From the NCBI RefSeq assembly GCF_009789225.1, contig NZ_WSTA01000020.1, positions 1 to 51,968 on the forward strand: a stretch of DNA of 51,968 nt, written 5' to 3'. The notes under the pieces are model-generated. The model ran no database searches and had not been told where the DNA came from. It was given only the letters and a program-made list of their open reading frames with translations. Source of the DNA: Agromyces seonyuensis. Lineage in GTDB: Bacteria; Actinomycetota; Actinomycetes; Actinomycetales; Microbacteriaceae. The position numbers and the translations under genes are program-made. Below, piece after piece: positions 9,099 through 19,884 of this stretch (its first letter is position 1; each line of letters opens with the position of its first letter).

Positions 9099-10718
9099 TT
9101 ACTCGCTCTTCTCGATCTCGTAGTAGAGCGGGACCGAGTTCCAGCCGAACTCGACGTTCGAGACCTTGGTGCCCCACGCGCCGTTGACGGTGGAGTACCA
9201 GAGCGGGATGGCGGGCAGGTCCGTGAAGAGGATGGTCTGCGCCTCCTGGAACTTCTCGTTGGCGGCGTCGAGGTCGCTCAGCGAGCGGCCCTCGGCGAGC
9301 AGCGCGTCGAACTCGGGGTTCGAGTAGTCGCCGTCGTTCGAGCCGGCACCCGTGCCGTAGATCGGGCCGAGGAAGTTGTAGAGCGACGGGTAGTCGCCCT
9401 GCCAGCCGGTGCGGAACGCCGTCTGGATGGTGCGGTCGGTGATCTTCGTGCGCGCCTCGGCGAAGGTCGGGTACGGGTCGCCCGAGGCCTCGATGCCGAG
9501 CACGTTCTTGATCGAGTTGGTGACGGCGTCGACCCACTCGGCGTGTCCGCCGTCGGCGTTGTAGGCGATCTTGAACTCGCCGGTCCACGGCGAGATCGCG
9601 TCGGCCTCGGCCCACAGCTCCTGGGCCTTCGCCTCGTCGAAGTCGAGGACATCGCTGCCCTCGACGTCCTCGGAGTAGCCGTCGATGACGGGCGACGTGA
9701 AGTCGTGCGCCGGGGTGCGCGTGCCGGAGAAGATCACGTCGGTGATCTCTTCGCGGTTGATCGCGTGCGAGATGGCGGCGCGGCGGAGCTCGCCTTCCTC
9801 GCCACCGAAGTGCTCGAGGCGAGCGGGGATGGTGAAGGACTGGAAGACCGCGACGGCCTGGTTGACCGAACGGCCGTCGAACTCGTCCTGGTAGGACGCG
9901 AGCGCGGAGCCCGGGATCTGGTCGACGACGTCGACGTTGTCACCCTGCAGGTCGGCGTAGGACGCGTCCTGGGTGGCGTAGAAGATGATGTCGAGGCCGC
10001 CGTTCTTCGGCTGACGGTCACCCTGGTAGGTGTCGTTCACGACGAGCGAGATCTTCTCGTTGTGCTGCCAGGCGTCGTCCGAAGCGAGCTTGTACGGGCC
10101 GTTGCCGATGGGGGCCTGGCCGAAGGCGTCGATGTCGTCCCACGCCGAGGCGGGGAGCGGGTAGAACGCCGAGTAGCCGAGCGAGAGGGCGAAGTCCGAC
10201 TGCGGCGAGACGAGGTCGATCGTGAACGTCAGGTCGTCGACGACCTTGAGGCCCGACATCTCCTCGACGTTCTCGTCCCACGAGAAGCCCTCGATGGACT
10301 CGAAGAAGTACGAGCTGAGCTGCGCGTTGTCGAGCGCGGCGCCGTAGTTCCAGGCCTTGACGAACGACTCGGCGTCGACCGGGTCGCCGTTCGAGAACGT
10401 CTGGTCGGCCTTGAGCTTGACCGTGTAGTGCTGCGAGTCCTCGGTGTCGATGGACTCGGCCATGTCGTTGTGCACGGAGCCGTCGGCTGCGTAGTAGACG
10501 AGGCCGGCGAAGATGGAGTCGAGGATCTTGCCGCCGCCCACCTCGTTGGTGTTCGTCGGGATGAGCGGGTTCTGCGGCTCCGAACCGTTGGTCGAGATGA
10601 TCGCGGTGGCCGACGCGGACGACGTGTCGCTCTCGGGGCTGCTCGAGCAACCGGCGAGCACGAGCACGCCGGCGGCGGCGAGTGCCGTCGCTGCGAGACC
10701 GAACTTCTTGATCTGCAA
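9099..10718 (-). CDS. Peptide-binding lipoprotein of ABC importer (SBP family 5)
   Basis: Extracytoplasmic binding protein, 539 aa, DppA/OppA type. The start is taken as the TTG at 10716-10718, which follows GGAGGAACA and gives a lipoprotein signal QIKKFGLAATALAAAGVLVL with lipobox LAGC. Family features include TFSNGDPVDAESFVKAWNYG, an IGNGPYKLASDDAW segment and RRAAISHAINREEITDVIF. The mature N terminus has the ILTTNG-like motif IISTNGSEPQNPLIPTNTNE found in actinobacterial members. It heads the operon SBP-dppB-dppC-ATPase. It is clearly a different subfamily from the protein at 3126-4937. Confidence 0.9.
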   Translation of the reverse strand: MQIKKFGLAATALAAAGVLVLAGCSSSPESDTSSASATAIISTNGSEPQNPLIPTNTNEVGGGKILDSIFAGLVYYAADGSVHNDMAESIDTEDSQHYTVKLKADQTFSNGDPVDAESFVKAWNYGAALDNAQLSSYFFESIEGFSWDENVEEMSGLKVVDDLTFTIDLVSPQSDFALSLGYSAFYPLPASAWDDIDAFGQAPIGNGPYKLASDDAWQHNEKISLVVNDTYQGDRQPKNGGLDIIFYATQDASYADLQGDNVDVVDQIPGSALASYQDEFDGRSVNQAVAVFQSFTIPARLEHFGGEEGELRRAAISHAINREEITDVIFSGTRTPAHDFTSPVIDGYSEDVEGSDVLDFDEAKAQELWAEADAISPWTGEFKIAYNADGGHAEWVDAVTNSIKNVLGIEASGDPYPTFAEARTKITDRTIQTAFRTGWQGDYPSLYNFLGPIYGTGAGSNDGDYSNPEFDALLAEGRSLSDLDAANEKFQEAQTILFTDLPAIPLWYSTVNGAWGTKVSNVEFGWNSVPLYYEIEKSE

Positions 10719-11032
10719 TGTTCCTCCAGGTGAAAAGGACATGCCGATGCCAGGGGGACAATCGGCATGGGATGGATACGAGGGTAAGTAGCCCCCGAAC
10801 GCGGCGCAAACCCTGGAGCGAACCGTTATCTTCACGGGACATTCCGCACAGGTGCCGCTCAGGCTGGCGACGCGCGCGCGTCACGATCCCGACGCCGTCC
10901 CGACTCCGATACCGTCGACCTCGATCCGCGCCAGCATGCGGATCGAGCGTGTCGGCAGGCCCGGCGCCGACGCCGCCCGACGCCCGATCCGGCCGCCGAC
11001 CGCCGTTCGGACGCCCATGACAGGATGCTCGG
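10719..11032. other. Divergent intergenic region, no gene
   Basis: About 314 bp between the divergent binding-protein and CPBP genes. Apart from the possible minus-strand promoter (10781-10809) I see no ORF, repeat or structured RNA. The GGATG just before the CPBP start could belong to a leaderless-type promoter, but this is weak. Confidence 0.4.
10781..10809 (-). promoter_or_regulatory. Possible promoter of the peptide importer operon
   Basis: On the minus strand TTGCGC (10804-10809), a 17-base spacer and TACCCT (10781-10786), 62 bases before the TTG start of the binding protein. Both hexamers are partial matches to sigma-70 consensus. Confidence 0.35.
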
Positions 11033-11827
11033 ATGAGCACCTCCCCCGTCGCCGCGGCCGTCGCCCCCGTCGACCGCCGCCGGCTCGGCTTCGAGATCGT
11101 CATCGTCCTGGGGCTCTCGCTCGGGGCATCCGCGGTCTACTCGATCGTCAACCTCATCGCGCGCCTGACCGCGCCGACCCCCCTCGGCGACCAATCGGCC
11201 TCCATCAACCAGACGCAGTCCGAACGCGGCTGGCTCGACATCACGGCGCAGCTGCTCGGCATCCTCTTCCCGCTCTTCGCCGTCGCCCTCGTGCTGTTCC
11301 TGCTCTGGGAACCCGGGCGCAGCCCGTTCGCACGCATCGGGCTCGACTTCCGCCGGCCCTGGCGGGATCTCGGCACCGGCGTCGGGCTCGTCGCGGTCAT
11401 CGGCATCCCCGGGCTCGCGCTCTACGCGGCCGGCCGCGCCCTCGGCATCACGGTCGCGGTCGTGCCCGCACCGCTCGACGCGGCCTGGTACACGATCCCC
11501 CTGCTCGTGCTCGCCGCCCTCAAGGCCGCGCTGCAGGAGGAGGTCATCATGATCGGCTACCTCTTCACGCGGCTACGGCAGCTCGGCTGGGGCACGTGGA
11601 CGATCATCGTCTCGAGCGCGCTGCTGCGCGGCACATACCACCTGTACCAGGGCTTCGGGCCGTTCATCGGCAATGCCGCCATGGGCGTGATCTTCGGCTG
11701 GGCGTACGTGCGCTGGGGACGCACGATGCCGCTCGTGATCGCCCACTGGATCCTCGACATCGTCTCGTTCGTGGGCTACCCGCTCGCGGTGGCCTGGTGG
11801 CCGGGGATCTTCGCGGCGCCGGCCTGA
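11033..11827 (+). CDS. CPBP family intramembrane metalloprotease (Abi/CAAX-like)
   Basis: Membrane protein of 264 aa with about seven hydrophobic segments. The CPBP (Rce1/Abi) core is at about residues 160-255: a di-Glu motif QEEVIMIGYLF, then LLRGTYHLYQG with the second metal ligand His, then HWILD with a further His. The family usually has EExxxR; here the position after EEVIM is IG, so the Arg is missing. Members cleave prenylated proteins or act in bacteriocin self-immunity; the substrate here is unknown. It converges on gcvP with a repeat array between them. Confidence 0.8.
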   Translation: MSTSPVAAAVAPVDRRRLGFEIVIVLGLSLGASAVYSIVNLIARLTAPTPLGDQSASINQTQSERGWLDITAQLLGILFPLFAVALVLFLLWEPGRSPFARIGLDFRRPWRDLGTGVGLVAVIGIPGLALYAAGRALGITVAVVPAPLDAAWYTIPLLVLAALKAALQEEVIMIGYLFTRLRQLGWGTWTIIVSSALLRGTYHLYQGFGPFIGNAAMGVIFGWAYVRWGRTMPLVIAHWILDIVSFVGYPLAVAWWPGIFAAPA

Positions 11828-11842
11828 GGCCGGGGTCCCGTT

Positions 11843-12039
11843 GGTCGAGTAGCGGAGCGTATCGAGACCCCGAGCGGCGTCCCCCAGGGTCTCGATACGG
11901 CGCTGCGCGCCGACTCGACCAGCGAAGCGATCCCCGCCGGTCGAGTAGCGGAGCGTATCGAGACCCCGAGCGGCGTCCCCCAGGGTCTCGATACGGCGCT
12001 GCGCGCCTACTCGACCAGCGCGACGCGTATCGAGACCCC
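11843..12039. repeat. REP-like composite repeats, 96-bp period, between convergent genes
   Basis: Two nearly identical 78-bp composites (11843-11920 and 11939-12016), 96 bp apart, plus a half copy CGCGTATCGAGACCCC at 12025. Each composite is an inverted pair of units: GGTCGAGTAGCGGAG + CGTATCGAGACC, a spacer, then GGTCTCGATACG + GCGCTGCGCGC + CGACTCGACC (CTACTCGACC in the second). A single unit folds on itself through its inner palindrome, and the pair can form a long hairpin. The array starts 15 bp after the CPBP stop and ends 11 bp before the gcvP stop, so it could also act as a bidirectional mRNA end. Confidence 0.9.
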
Positions 12040-12050
12040 GTGGCTGCGAC

Positions 12051-14974
<2,924 letters not shown>

Positions 14975-14975
<1 letters not shown>

Positions 14976-15346
14976 CAGGAGAGCGTCGCCTCGTACGCGG
15001 CGGGGTCGAGCAGGCCCTCGGGCAGGGCGGCGAAGCGCACCTTCACGAGCCAGCCGGCGCCGTACGGGTCGGAGTTGACGAGCTCGGGCTGCTCGACGAC
15101 GGCGTCGTTGATCTCGACGACCTCGCCGTCGATCGGCGCGAAGAGCTCGCCGACGGACTTCGTCGACTCGACCTCGCCGACCTGCTCGCCCGCGGCGAGG
15201 GTCGCGCCCACGGCGGGCAGCTCGACGAAGACGACGTCGCCGAGCGCGTCCTGGGCGAAGTCGGTGATGCCGACGGTGGCGATGTCGCCCTCGACGAGGA
15301 CCCACTCGTGGTCGGTCGTGTACTGGCGGTCGGCGGGAACGGTCAT
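14975..15346 (-). CDS. gcvH: Glycine cleavage system H protein
   Basis: Lipoyl carrier of the glycine cleavage system, 123 aa, normal length. The lipoylation site is the Lys in [16 protein letters not shown], inside the usual H-protein fold (YTTDHEWV at the N terminus, GWLVKVRF near the C terminus). The ATG at 15344-15346 has GAAAGG upstream at 8 bases. It sits between gcvT (65-bp gap) and gcvP (1-base overlap). Confidence 0.97.
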
Positions 15347-15411
15347 GTCGGTGGCCTTTCGGTTGTCCGTTGGGAGATCGGTTTCGGGGCGGATGTCGGT
15401 GGGGTGCTGCG

Positions 15412-16551
15412 TCACTTGGCGCGGGAGTAGAACGGGAGGGCGACGACGTGCGCCGGGATGCGGGTGCCGCGCACGTCGAGCTCGAGCGCGGTGCCCGGCT
15501 CGGCCGACTCGGGCGCCACGAACGCCATCGCGATCGGGTGGCCGAGGGTCGGCGAGAGCGCGCCCGAGGTCACCTCGCCGACGGGCTCGGCGTCGGCCGC
15601 GGCGCCCTCGGCGAAGACGGCATAACCGGCGCGGGCGGCGCGGCGGCCCTCGGCGGCGAGGCCGACGAGCACGCGCGCCCCCTCGGCCGGACCGGCCTCG
15701 ATGCCCGCGCGGCCGACGAAGTCGCCCTTCGTCGCGAGCGGGACGATGCGGCCGAGACCGGCCTGCACCGGCAGGATGCCCGTGCCGAGCTCGTGCCCGT
15801 AGAGCGGCATCCCCGCCTCGAGGCGGAGCGTGTCGCGGGCGGCGAGGCCCGCCGGGGCGAGCCCGAACGCTTCGCCGGCGGCGGTGAGGGCGTTCCAGAG
15901 GTTCACGGCGTCGCGGCGGTCGACGTAGAGCTCGAAGCCGTCCTCGCCGGTGTAGCCGGTGCGGGCGACGAGGATCGCGGCGCCCTCGTAGAGCATGCCC
16001 ATGCACGCGTAGTACGGCAGGGACTCGAGCGTGTGGCCCATCGCGAGCAGCTCGTCCGCGTGCAGTCCCTCGGTGGACTCGAGGATCTCGAGGGCGCGCG
16101 GCCCCTGCACCGCGATGAGCGCGATCTCGTCGGTGCGGTCGGTCACGTGCACGTCGAAGCCGGCGGCGCGCTCCGCGAGGGCGGCCGCGACGACGTCGCG
16201 GTTGCCCGCGTTGGCGACGACGAGGAACTCCGCCGGGTGGTTCTTGTAGACGATGAGGTCGTCGAGGATGCCGCCGTCCGCGGCGAGGATCATCGAGTAC
16301 TTCGCCTTCGACAACGGCAGCGTCGAGACCTTGCCCGCGAGGGCGTAGTCGAGGAACGCCCCGGCGTCGAGGCCGCCGACGGCGAACTCGGCCATGTGCG
16401 AGATGTCGAAGATGCCGGCGCGCTCGCGCACGGCCTGGTGCTCGGCGAGGTCGCTGCCGTAGCGGACGGGCATCTCCCAGCCGCCGAAGTCGGTGAAGGA
16501 GGCGCCGAGGGCGCGGTGCACGGGCTCGAGGGGACTGACACGTTGGGACAC
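15412..16551 (-). CDS. gcvT: Aminomethyltransferase, glycine cleavage T protein
   Basis: T-protein, 379 aa: moves the methylene group from aminomethyl-GcvH to tetrahydrofolate, releasing ammonia. Visible motifs: [12 protein letters not shown] and [11 protein letters not shown] near the N terminus (folate site), [14 protein letters not shown] in the middle, and the GcvT C-terminal barrel ([20 protein letters not shown]). The start is a GTG at 16549-16551 with GGAGAA just upstream. It is the first gene after the glycine riboswitch. Confidence 0.97.
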   Translation of the reverse strand: MSQRVSPLEPVHRALGASFTDFGGWEMPVRYGSDLAEHQAVRERAGIFDISHMAEFAVGGLDAGAFLDYALAGKVSTLPLSKAKYSMILAADGGILDDLIVYKNHPAEFLVVANAGNRDVVAAALAERAAGFDVHVTDRTDEIALIAVQGPRALEILESTEGLHADELLAMGHTLESLPYYACMGMLYEGAAILVARTGYTGEDGFELYVDRRDAVNLWNALTAAGEAFGLAPAGLAARDTLRLEAGMPLYGHELGTGILPVQAGLGRIVPLATKGDFVGRAGIEAGPAEGARVLVGLAAEGRRAARAGYAVFAEGAAADAEPVGEVTSGALSPTLGHPIAMAFVAPESAEPGTALELDVRGTRIPAHVVALPFYSRAK

Positions 16552-16603
16552 GAGTTCTCCAGGGATCGCGAAGGAATCCGCGAGGCGACGGCCTCGCTGG
16601 GAA

Positions 16604-16849
16604 CTCCCCCTCTGTCATCGGCCTGAGAGTTTCGCGCCGCCCTCCACCCGGAGTGCGGTGCTTTCACCTTCGGCGGCTCCGCCGCATCCGCTGGTCGAGT
16701 GCGGCGACGGAGTCGTCGCGAATCGAGATCGAGGATGCGCCGGGGCGCTTTTCAGAGACGGCCTCGTCATCGCGGTACAGAACCTGAGAGATTGGCGGGG
16801 AGGCTTGCTCCTTCGGTGCCGGATGCACATGGCAGCCGGCTCTCCCGCG
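16604..16849 (-). promoter_or_regulatory. Tandem glycine riboswitch (gcvT RNA), aptamer II carrying a repeat insertion
   Basis: Read on the minus strand. Aptamer I (about 16849-16754): GGAGAG, core CACCGAAGGAGCAAG (16818-16804), CTCTCAGG (16790-16783) and a closing GTCTCTG. Aptamer II (about 16752-16604): core GCCGAAGGTGAAAGC, CTCTCAGG (16629-16622) and ACAGAGGGGG. These are the conserved glycine-aptamer elements in the right order, and the target is gcvT. A downstream hairpin GCGAGGC-CGTC-GCCTCGC (16576-16593) probably belongs to the expression platform. Glycine should switch the operon on. The 5' arm of aptamer II (GAAAAG) is unusual, and a REP-like copy fills its P2-side loop. A TAGGCT at 16886-16891 (minus) may be the -10. 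Confidence 0.92.
16693..16731. repeat. Degenerate REP-like unit inside riboswitch aptamer II
   Basis: On the plus strand GGTCGAGTGCGG, an inner palindrome GCGACG-GAGT-CGTCGC, then AATCGAGATC: the same outline as the repeats at 11843-12039, with a diverged core. Its flanks GCATCCG (16684-16690) and GAGGATGC (16731-16738) are complementary, so the unit sits at the tip of a helix of the aptamer. Confidence 0.7.
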
Positions 16850-16861
16850 ACGCGTCGGTGG

Positions 16862-17190
16862 CCCGATATGCGGTTGTGGAGGCCCAGCCTACCCGAGGGC
16901 GGCCGGAGAGGATCGCGCGACCGCGCCCTCCTCGAGCGGATGCGCCGCGACGAAGGCGTCGACCCGGGCCGAGACCGTCCCGAGCGCTGCAGTCGGGATC
17001 CGCACCCTCGACCGGCCCGCCGTGGCCCGTGGACCGAGTCGCCGAAGCGTTACGCGTCCGTAATGGACCGTGCCTTTCGTCGAAATCGGACAGTGTCCAT
17101 CATGGAGGCACCGACTCCGCCCGTCCCGCCGACGGCCGCACCGCGACCGTCTCCCGACGACGCCGGGCGCGTCCGAACGAGAGAAGCGAG
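16862..17190. other. Divergent promoter region of gcv operon and M20 amidohydrolase gene
   Basis: About 330 bp without a gene. The left part should hold the gcv promoter. The right part has two inverted repeats sharing the GGAC/GTCC half-site: GTCC-GTAAT-GGAC (17056-17068) and GGACA-G-TGTCC (17088-17098). They are candidate operators for the TetR regulator encoded two genes on (18704-19306); this pairing is inference. Confidence 0.4.
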
Positions 17191-18648
17191 ATGAGCAGCA
17201 CGCAGACGGCGACGCCGATCGCCACGGTCACCCCGATCGTCGACGGGATCGCCCCCCGATTCACCCGCCTCAGCGACGAGATCTGGGCCGAACCGGAGCT
17301 CCGCTGGGAGGAGCACGCCTCCATGGCCAAGCAGATCGCCGCCGCCGAGGAGTTCGGCGGGCGCATCGTCCGCGACTCCGGAGGCGTGCCCACCGCCTTC
17401 TCCGCCGAGTGGGGCTCCGGCTCCCCCGTCATCGCCTTCCTCGGCGAGTACGACGCGCTCGACGGGCTCAGCCAGGCCGCCGGCTCGACCGTGCGCGAGC
17501 CCGACCCCGGCAACACCGGCGGTGCCGGCCACGGATGCCACCACAACCTGCTCGGCTCGGGTTCGCTGCTCGCCGCCGTCTCGACCGCGCAGGCCCTCGA
17601 GTCGGCCGGCCTGCCCGGCACCGTGCGCTACTACGGCTGCCCTGCCGAGGAGGGCGCGGCCGGCAAGACCTTCATGGTCGCCGGCGGCGCGTTCGCCGAT
17701 GTCGACGCGGCCGTCACCAACCACCCGGCCTCGCTGTCCTCCGCCTCGCAGTGGAAGACCCTCGCCTACACGCAGGCGTACTTCCGCTTCCGCGGCATCG
17801 CCGCGCACGCCGGCGCCGACCCGCACCACGGCCGCAGCGCGCTCGACGCCGCCGAACTCATGAACGTCGGCGTCAACTTCCTGCGCGAGCACATCGAGGA
17901 CACCGACCGCGTGCACTACGCCTTCACCGACGCCGGCGGCCCCTCAGCGAACGTCGTGCAGTCGAACGCCGAGCTGTACTACATCGTGCGCTCCCCCACC
18001 GTGGCGAAGATGCGCGCCCTCTACGAGCGCGTCGTCAAGATCGCCGAGGGCGCCGCGCTCATGACCGAGACCGAGCTCGAGGTCGAGTTCGACGGTGCGT
18101 GCGCCGAGGTGCTGCCGAACTTCGTCCTCGAGGCGAGGATGCACTCGCACCTCGAGGAGCTCGGCGGGGTCCCGTTCGACGACGCCGACCAGGCCTACGG
18201 CCGCATCCTCTCCGCCGGCCTGCCGGACGGCGCTGCGGCCGGTCAGCGAGCGATGCTCGGCCTGCCCGCCGAGGGCGAGCCGTACCTCACGGGCGTGCTC
18301 CCGTTGCCGCCGAAGGCCTTCCGTCCGCAGATGACCGGCTCGACCGACGTCGGCGACGTGAGCTGGAGCACGCCGACCGTGCAGGTGGCCGCCTGCACCG
18401 CGATCATCGGCACCCCGGGCCACTCGTGGCAGAACGTCGCGCAGGGCAAGACCCCCGCGGCGCACAAGGGCATGATCCACGGCGCGAAGGTCATGGCGGC
18501 CACGGCACTCGACCTCTTCACGGACGCGGACCTGCTCGCCGAGGCGCGCGCCGAGTTCGAGTCGACCGTCGCCGTCACCCCGTACGACAAGCCGATCCCG
18601 GAGGGCGTCGTCGTGCCGTCGCTGCGCCCCGGGTACCGCCCGGCCTGA
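17191..18648 (+). CDS. M20 family amidohydrolase, AbgB-like
   Basis: Zinc-dependent amidohydrolase of 485 aa, closest in pattern to AbgB, the p-aminobenzoyl-glutamate hydrolase subunit. Metal-site motifs are GAGHGCHHNLLG and GCPAEEGAAGKTFMV, typical of this branch; the dimerisation domain follows (AYFRFRGIAAHAGADPHHGR). C-terminal STDVGDVSW and GTPGHSWQNV match AbgB-type proteins. The ATG at 17191 follows GAGAAGCGAG. It is followed at 55 bp by a TetR gene on the same strand. Substrate is inferred from family; other N-acyl amino acid conjugates are possible. Confidence 0.85.
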   Translation: MSSTQTATPIATVTPIVDGIAPRFTRLSDEIWAEPELRWEEHASMAKQIAAAEEFGGRIVRDSGGVPTAFSAEWGSGSPVIAFLGEYDALDGLSQAAGSTVREPDPGNTGGAGHGCHHNLLGSGSLLAAVSTAQALESAGLPGTVRYYGCPAEEGAAGKTFMVAGGAFADVDAAVTNHPASLSSASQWKTLAYTQAYFRFRGIAAHAGADPHHGRSALDAAELMNVGVNFLREHIEDTDRVHYAFTDAGGPSANVVQSNAELYYIVRSPTVAKMRALYERVVKIAEGAALMTETELEVEFDGACAEVLPNFVLEARMHSHLEELGGVPFDDADQAYGRILSAGLPDGAAAGQRAMLGLPAEGEPYLTGVLPLPPKAFRPQMTGSTDVGDVSWSTPTVQVAACTAIIGTPGHSWQNVAQGKTPAAHKGMIHGAKVMAATALDLFTDADLLAEARAEFESTVAVTPYDKPIPEGVVVPSLRPGYRPA

Positions 18649-18703
18649 CAGGATGCTGCGGCGGGGCGATCCCGCCTCGCCGCAGCACTTCGGAGGAACT
18701 GCC

Positions 18704-19306
18704 GTGACCGATGCCGAGTCGAAGCAGGACTCCCTGCGCACACGCCGCGTCGACAGCACCGACACCCGGGTGCTGCGCACCCGCGAGAAGCTCGTCGCCG
18801 CCTTCGGCCGGCTCCTGGACGAGCGGCCGATCGCCGAGATCACTGTCACGGCCGTCGTCGAGGCCGCCGGAGTCACGCGGTCGTCGTTCTACGCGCACTT
18901 CACCGGCGTCGACGCCCTCGCGGCGACCGCCCTCGCCGCGCACACCGGGGAGATCGTCGACCTCGCACGCGACGCCATCGCTGCGGGCGCATCGAAGACC
19001 GCCGTCAACGAGGGGGTCTACGCCGACCTCGCAGGCTTCCTCGCCGCGCGCCGTTCGACCTTCGGCGTGCTGCTCATCGCCGGCGGTGAGTTCACCCGGG
19101 CGCTGAGCGAGGGCATCATCGCCTCGAGCCTCGAGACGCTCGCCACGCGCCCAGCCCTCCATGCCGACCCCGAGGTCACCGCGCGCTACGTCGCCGGCGG
19201 CGTGATCGCCGTGCTCGCCTGGTGGCTCGCCGACGACGGCGGGCGCAGCGTCGACGACTTGGCCCACGCGTTCATCACCATCGCGCCGCCCGACTTCCGC
19301 GACTGA
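18704..19306 (+). CDS. TetR family transcriptional regulator
   Basis: DNA-binding repressor of 200 aa. The HTH is at about residues 20-65 (TREKLVAAFGRLLDERPIAE, then VVEAAGVTRSSFYAHFTGVD). The C-terminal ligand domain is all-helical. The GTG start at 18704 is chosen because GGAGGA lies 7 bases upstream. A hairpin (CTGCGGCG/CGCCGCAG, 18656-18685) lies in the short gap after the amidohydrolase gene and may tune its translation. It probably regulates the amidohydrolase operon. Confidence 0.85.
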   Translation: MTDAESKQDSLRTRRVDSTDTRVLRTREKLVAAFGRLLDERPIAEITVTAVVEAAGVTRSSFYAHFTGVDALAATALAAHTGEIVDLARDAIAAGASKTAVNEGVYADLAGFLAARRSTFGVLLIAGGEFTRALSEGIIASSLETLATRPALHADPEVTARYVAGGVIAVLAWWLADDGGRSVDDLAHAFITIAPPDFRD

Positions 19307-19321
19307 GGCCGCGACGTCTGA

Positions 19322-19759
19322 TCAGAAGCCCGCTGCCGCGGCGACGAGGTCGCCGAACCACTCGCGCACCTGCGGGAGCGCGATCGCGACGACGACGAGC
19401 AGGTTCAGGACGACCGTGAGGCGGAACACGGCGACGAACTCGGCCTTGCGGGTCTTGTGCCGGAACAGCTGCTGGGCGAGGATCGCGCCCGGCCAGCCGC
19501 CGAGCACGCCGAGCACGTGCAGGCGCACCTCGGGGACGCGACGCCGCCCGGCGATCGCGGCGCGCTTGTCGAACCAGTAGACCGCGAACGCCAGGATGCT
19601 CAGCGCGGCCATGACCGCGGCGACCCACCCCGGCACGCCGAAGGCGAGGATGCCCGCGGCGAGCGCGACCGCGAACACGGCGAGGCCGACGAGCGGCGCG
19701 GCGTCGACGCGACGGGAGCGTGCTCGGCGCTTCGGGACGGCGCGGACCGGTGCGGGCAT
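19322..19759 (-). CDS. DUF1294 family membrane protein
   Basis: Small integral membrane protein, 145 aa. After a basic N terminus (VPKRRARSRRVD) it has about four hydrophobic segments. The DUF1294 signature is YWFDKRAAIAGRRRVPE ... GGWPGAILAQQLFRHKTRK. Function of the family is unknown; some members are fused to cold-shock domains, not here. The ATG at 19757-19759 lies 7 bases after TACCCT on the minus strand, suggesting a leaderless transcript. It ends 15 bp from the convergent TetR gene. Confidence 0.85.
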   Translation of the reverse strand: MPAPVRAVPKRRARSRRVDAAPLVGLAVFAVALAAGILAFGVPGWVAAVMAALSILAFAVYWFDKRAAIAGRRRVPEVRLHVLGVLGGWPGAILAQQLFRHKTRKAEFVAVFRLTVVLNLLVVVAIALPQVREWFGDLVAAAAGF

Positions 19760-19812
19760 GCCGCAAGGGTACGGGCATCCGGCCTCGGTTCGCGTTCGGG
19801 TCAGGTTGACTG

Positions 19813-19853
19813 TAAGCTCGGCCCGGCTTAGTGTCGGACTGACTTGAAGTCCG
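19813..19853. promoter_or_regulatory. Candidate NrtR operator region
   Basis: Two inverted repeats lie before nrtR: TAAGC-N8-GCTTA (19813-19830) and CGGACT-N7-AGTCCG (19835-19853). Either could be the site for NrtR autoregulation, which is usual for this regulator. No experimental consensus is available to me for this group. Confidence 0.3.
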
Positions 19854-19884
19854 GTCCGTGAACCGCGAACGAAGGGGCGGGGGC

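Noticed and set aside
11843-12039. Inverted repeats as ends of an insertion sequence
   Set aside because: No transposase frame lies between or near them; the size and repeated spacing fit REP/BIME-like elements.
16699-17190. Long N-terminal extension of the AbgB-like protein
   Set aside because: The open frame upstream of 17191 runs through the antisense of the glycine riboswitch and is not protein-like; the ATG at 17191 fits the family start.
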